NCBI GenBank assembly: GCA_021848375.1
Contig: JAJZUR010000076.1
Location: 1-7,452, forward strand
Length of the DNA: 7,452 nt
From: Pseudomonadota bacterium
GTDB taxonomy: Bacteria > Pseudomonadota > Gammaproteobacteria > UBA6186 > Azoamicaceae
Direction of reading: 5' to 3'
In this document: piece by piece, positions 5,734 to 7,452 of the stretch
Numbering within the stretch: the first letter of the stretch is position 1
Layout of the letters: each line of letters starts with the position of its first letter
Program-made: the position numbers and the translations under genes
The notes under the pieces: model-generated
Told to the model about the DNA's origin: nothing
Database searches by the model: none
The model's input: the letters and a program-made list of their open reading frames with translations, nothing else

Positions 5734-6903
5734 ATGGATCATATTATGAATGTTTATCGGCGTTTGCCGGTAACTTTTGAACACGGCGAAGGTGTGTGGC
5801 TTTGGGATCAAGAAGGTAATCGTTATCTTGATGCGTTAAGTGGAATCGCAGTTTGCAGTTTAGGACATGCGCATCCTGCGGTGACCAAAGCCATTCAAAC
5901 GCAAGCTGCAAAATTGATCCACACCTGTAACTTATTTCAAATTGCCAATCAATCCGCACTTGCCGAGGTACTCTGTCGTTTAACGGGACTTTCTCTTGCT
6001 TTTTTTGGCAATTCGGGTTCTGAAGCAGTAGAGGCCGCTTTAAAATTGATCCGTCTTTATGGCCATCAAAAAGGCATTGCCTTTCCGCAAGTGATCGTGA
6101 TGACGGGCGCATTTCACGGTAGAACGTTTGCCACCCTTTCCGCCGGCGGCAGTATAAAAGCGCAAGAAGGATTTGAACCGCTGGTTCCTGGTTTTCTTCG
6201 CGTTCCTTACAACGATATCGCCGCCATTGAAACCTTGAGCAAAGAGCGAGATGACATTGCTGCCATATTAGTTGAGCCTCTCCAAGGTGAAAGCGGGATC
6301 CATGTTCCAAGTGATGATTATCTGATTCAACTCCGACGGATCTGCGATCAACAAGGCTGGCTGTTGGCGCTCGATGAGATCCAAACGGGTATGGGACGTA
6401 CTGGAACGCTCTTTGCTTACCAAGCTTACAATATATTGCCAGATATTTTAACGGTTGCAAAAGCCTTAGCCAATGGTGTACCCATTGGTTGTTGTTTAGC
6501 AACCGAGGCCGTCGGCAGTTTATTTAAACCCGGCAATCATGGTTCTACCTTTGGGGGCAATCCACTTTCAACGGCAGCGGGTCTTGCTACCCTCACCGAA
6601 ATTGAAAAGGAACAGTTATGGGAAAACGCAGCCAAACAAGGTACCAAGATATTGGCTGGATTACGAGAAAAACTCAAAAATAATCCCCATGTGAAAGGGA
6701 TCCGTGGTAAAGGGCTTATGATCGGCATCGAATTAGACAGACCGTGTCGTGAGATCCTACACTTAGGTCTTAAGCATCATATTTTATTTATTGTCTCTAA
6801 CGAAAACGTCATCAGGCTCTTGCCCCCGCTCATTTTACAAGACAGTGAAGCACAGCAAATAATCGATACTATCCCTGCTTTAATAATTGAGTTTTTGCAG
6901 TAA
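5734..6903 (+). CDS. argD: Acetylornithine aminotransferase family, PLP-dependent (ArgD-like)
   Basis: This is a class III, pyridoxal-phosphate aminotransferase of 389 residues, the usual ArgD length. ArgD moves an amino group between N-acetylornithine and 2-oxoglutarate in arginine synthesis; in E. coli the same enzyme also serves lysine synthesis as succinyl-diaminopimelate aminotransferase. The N-terminus RRLPVTFEHGEGVWLWD is typical of ArgD. Cofactor residues are visible: NSGSEA at 93-98, FHGRT at 127-131, LDEIQTGMGR at 213-222 with Asp214 and Gln217, Lys243 in TVAKALANG (240-248) as the Schiff-base lysine, and the STFGGNP segment. The ATG at 5734 is chosen because AGGGA (5720-5724) lies nine bases upstream. 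A TTG at 5728 is too close to that site and the ATG at 5746 too far. It probably shares a transcript with sodB. No other arginine genes are near, so the substrate is likely but not certain; related ornithine or succinylornithine enzymes are the alternatives. Confidence 0.87.
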   Translation: MDHIMNVYRRLPVTFEHGEGVWLWDQEGNRYLDALSGIAVCSLGHAHPAVTKAIQTQAAKLIHTCNLFQIANQSALAEVLCRLTGLSLAFFGNSGSEAVEAALKLIRLYGHQKGIAFPQVIVMTGAFHGRTFATLSAGGSIKAQEGFEPLVPGFLRVPYNDIAAIETLSKERDDIAAILVEPLQGESGIHVPSDDYLIQLRRICDQQGWLLALDEIQTGMGRTGTLFAYQAYNILPDILTVAKALANGVPIGCCLATEAVGSLFKPGNHGSTFGGNPLSTAAGLATLTEIEKEQLWENAAKQGTKILAGLREKLKNNPHVKGIRGKGLMIGIELDRPCREILHLGLKHHILFIVSNENVIRLLPPLILQDSEAQQIIDTIPALIIEFLQ

Positions 6904-7293
6904 AACTTCTATCATTTTTTGATTGGCTTCTAAAAAGTTAAAATTGGGAAATTCATTTAATCCAATCCAAAGAATCTCTTGATCTTCAAGCGATTGGGGT
7001 TCCCCTTCAAAGCGATTAATAATAAAGACTTCCAGCAAAGCACTATGCTCTGGATAATCATAATGGTATTGCATCATTGGGTGAAATTCTAAGGGACGAA
7101 CCCCTATTTCTTCTTGTAATTCGCGAATGAGCGCTTGCTCTGGGGTTTCACCGTTTTCTATTTTTCCGCCTGGAAACTCCCAATACCCACTTCTGGATTT
7201 AGATCTTGGCCGTTGAGTAATTAAGATCTGTTGCTGCTTATCCACCATAATACCAACCGCAACATGATGGTGTAAGCGTGTGGTTGGGATCAA
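6880..7293 (-). CDS. mutT: MutT-type Nudix hydrolase (8-oxo-dGTP diphosphatase)
   Basis: MutT hydrolyses 8-oxo-dGTP to the monophosphate, keeping oxidised guanine out of DNA. The Nudix box is complete: G-x5-E-x7-R-E-L-x-E-E-x-G-V at residues 43-65 (counting from the start chosen here), preceded by [10 protein letters not shown], typical of MutT. The N-terminal [11 protein letters not shown] strand also fits. The start is taken as the TTG at 7291-7293, which overlaps the secA stop as TTGA and has GGAAGG five bases upstream, giving 137 residues. A GTG at 7309-7311 would add six residues but has a weak ribosome binding site. The E. coli protein is 129 residues. The order secA then mutT is the E. 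coli arrangement and supports the name. The 3' end overlaps the aminotransferase gene by 24 bases on the opposite strand. Confidence 0.92.
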   Translation of the reverse strand: MIPTTRLHHHVAVGIMVDKQQQILITQRPRSKSRSGYWEFPGGKIENGETPEQALIRELQEEIGVRPLEFHPMMQYHYDYPEHSALLEVFIINRFEGEPQSLEDQEILWIGLNEFPNFNFLEANQKMIEVLLQKLNY

Positions 7294-7452
7294 GCTAACC
7301 TTCCATGACACTGCTTATATTTTTTGCCAGAGCCGCACGGACACGGATCATTGCGGCCCGTTTTTGCATCTTGACGGATGTAAGGAACCATCGGTGAAGC
7401 GTCAGTATCTTCTGCCGTATGACCGCTTGCACTCTCTTTCGTTGCTATCACA
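7290..7452 (-). CDS. secA: SecA C-terminus (gene continues beyond the window)
   Basis: The last 53 residues of the preprotein translocase ATPase are present, ending at the TGA at 7290-7292. The sequence [20 protein letters not shown] followed by RLA is the SEC-C zinc tail, with ligands Cys, Cys, Cys and His in the C-x-C-x8-C-H arrangement, which in E. coli SecA binds SecB and phospholipid. Before it is the usual variable acidic linker, rich in Ala, Glu, Asp and Thr. SEC-C tails occur in other proteins, but the near identity to the end of E. coli SecA and mutT directly downstream make SecA clear. Most of the gene, including the motor domains, is outside the window. Confidence 0.95.
   Translation of the reverse strand, partial: VIATKESASGHTAEDTDASPMVPYIRQDAKTGRNDPCPCGSGKKYKQCHGRLA
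7299..7304 (-). promoter_or_regulatory. Ribosome binding site that decides the mutT start
   Basis: Reads GGAAGG on the minus strand, inside the last codons of secA and five bases before the TTG at 7291-7293. It favours this TTG over the GTG at 7309-7311, for which the site would lie downstream of the start. Confidence 0.55.

Noticed and set aside
5744..6502. 252-codon open frame on the minus strand inside the aminotransferase gene
   Set aside because: It lies entirely antisense to a gene with all catalytic motifs intact, its translation shows no domain, and it has an odd His/Arg/Gln/Leu-rich composition typical of a shadow frame.

Overview
The window reads as chromosomal DNA of a gammaproteobacterium, most likely from the Legionellales (relatives of Legionella and Coxiella). 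Seven genes are recognisable core gammaproteobacterial genes: hda, a DUF2066 gene, endA, grxD, sodB, mutT and the last codons of secA. An AT-rich gene at the left edge encodes a protein ending in what looks like an SH2 domain, a eukaryotic-type phosphotyrosine-binding module known in bacteria chiefly from Legionella effector proteins. The placement in Legionellales is an inference from these two facts; there is no rRNA or other marker here.

Layout. Bases 2-1402 (+) hold the 3' part of the SH2-domain gene, whose start lies outside the window. It meets a five-gene minus-strand cluster tail to tail with only 15 bases between stop codons. That cluster reads right to left grxD (4991-4629), endA (4632-3883), a site-2 protease family gene (3886-3233), a DUF2066 gene (3197-2115) and hda (2125-1418). 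Neighbouring genes overlap by ATGA at two junctions and by 11 bases at the last one; the only gap is 35 bases, so the set is probably one operon. A 154-base divergent intergenic region (4992-5145) separates grxD from the plus-strand pair sodB (5146-5721) and an ArgD-like aminotransferase gene (5734-6903), which are only 12 bases apart. The aminotransferase gene overlaps the end of mutT by 24 bases, tail to tail. mutT lies directly downstream of secA on the minus strand, as in E. coli, and appears to start inside the end of secA.

Functions. The core genes cover oxidative and iron-sulfur homeostasis (SodB, monothiol glutaredoxin), nucleotide-pool sanitation (MutT), control of replication initiation (Hda), protein export (SecA), envelope functions (site-2 protease, the exported DUF2066 protein, periplasmic or secreted nuclease) and amino-acid metabolism (ArgD-like). 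The first gene is different: sampled blocks contain about 28-37% G+C against about 50% in the core genes. It has no recognisable enzymatic domain, and it combines a probable C-terminal SH2 domain, a possible second degenerate SH2-like unit, a helical middle and a proline-rich tail. It is the most interesting object in the window and a candidate secreted effector that would read host tyrosine phosphorylation.

No tRNA, rRNA, CRISPR array, insertion sequence or convincing intrinsic terminator was seen, and no stretch over 300 bases lacks a gene.
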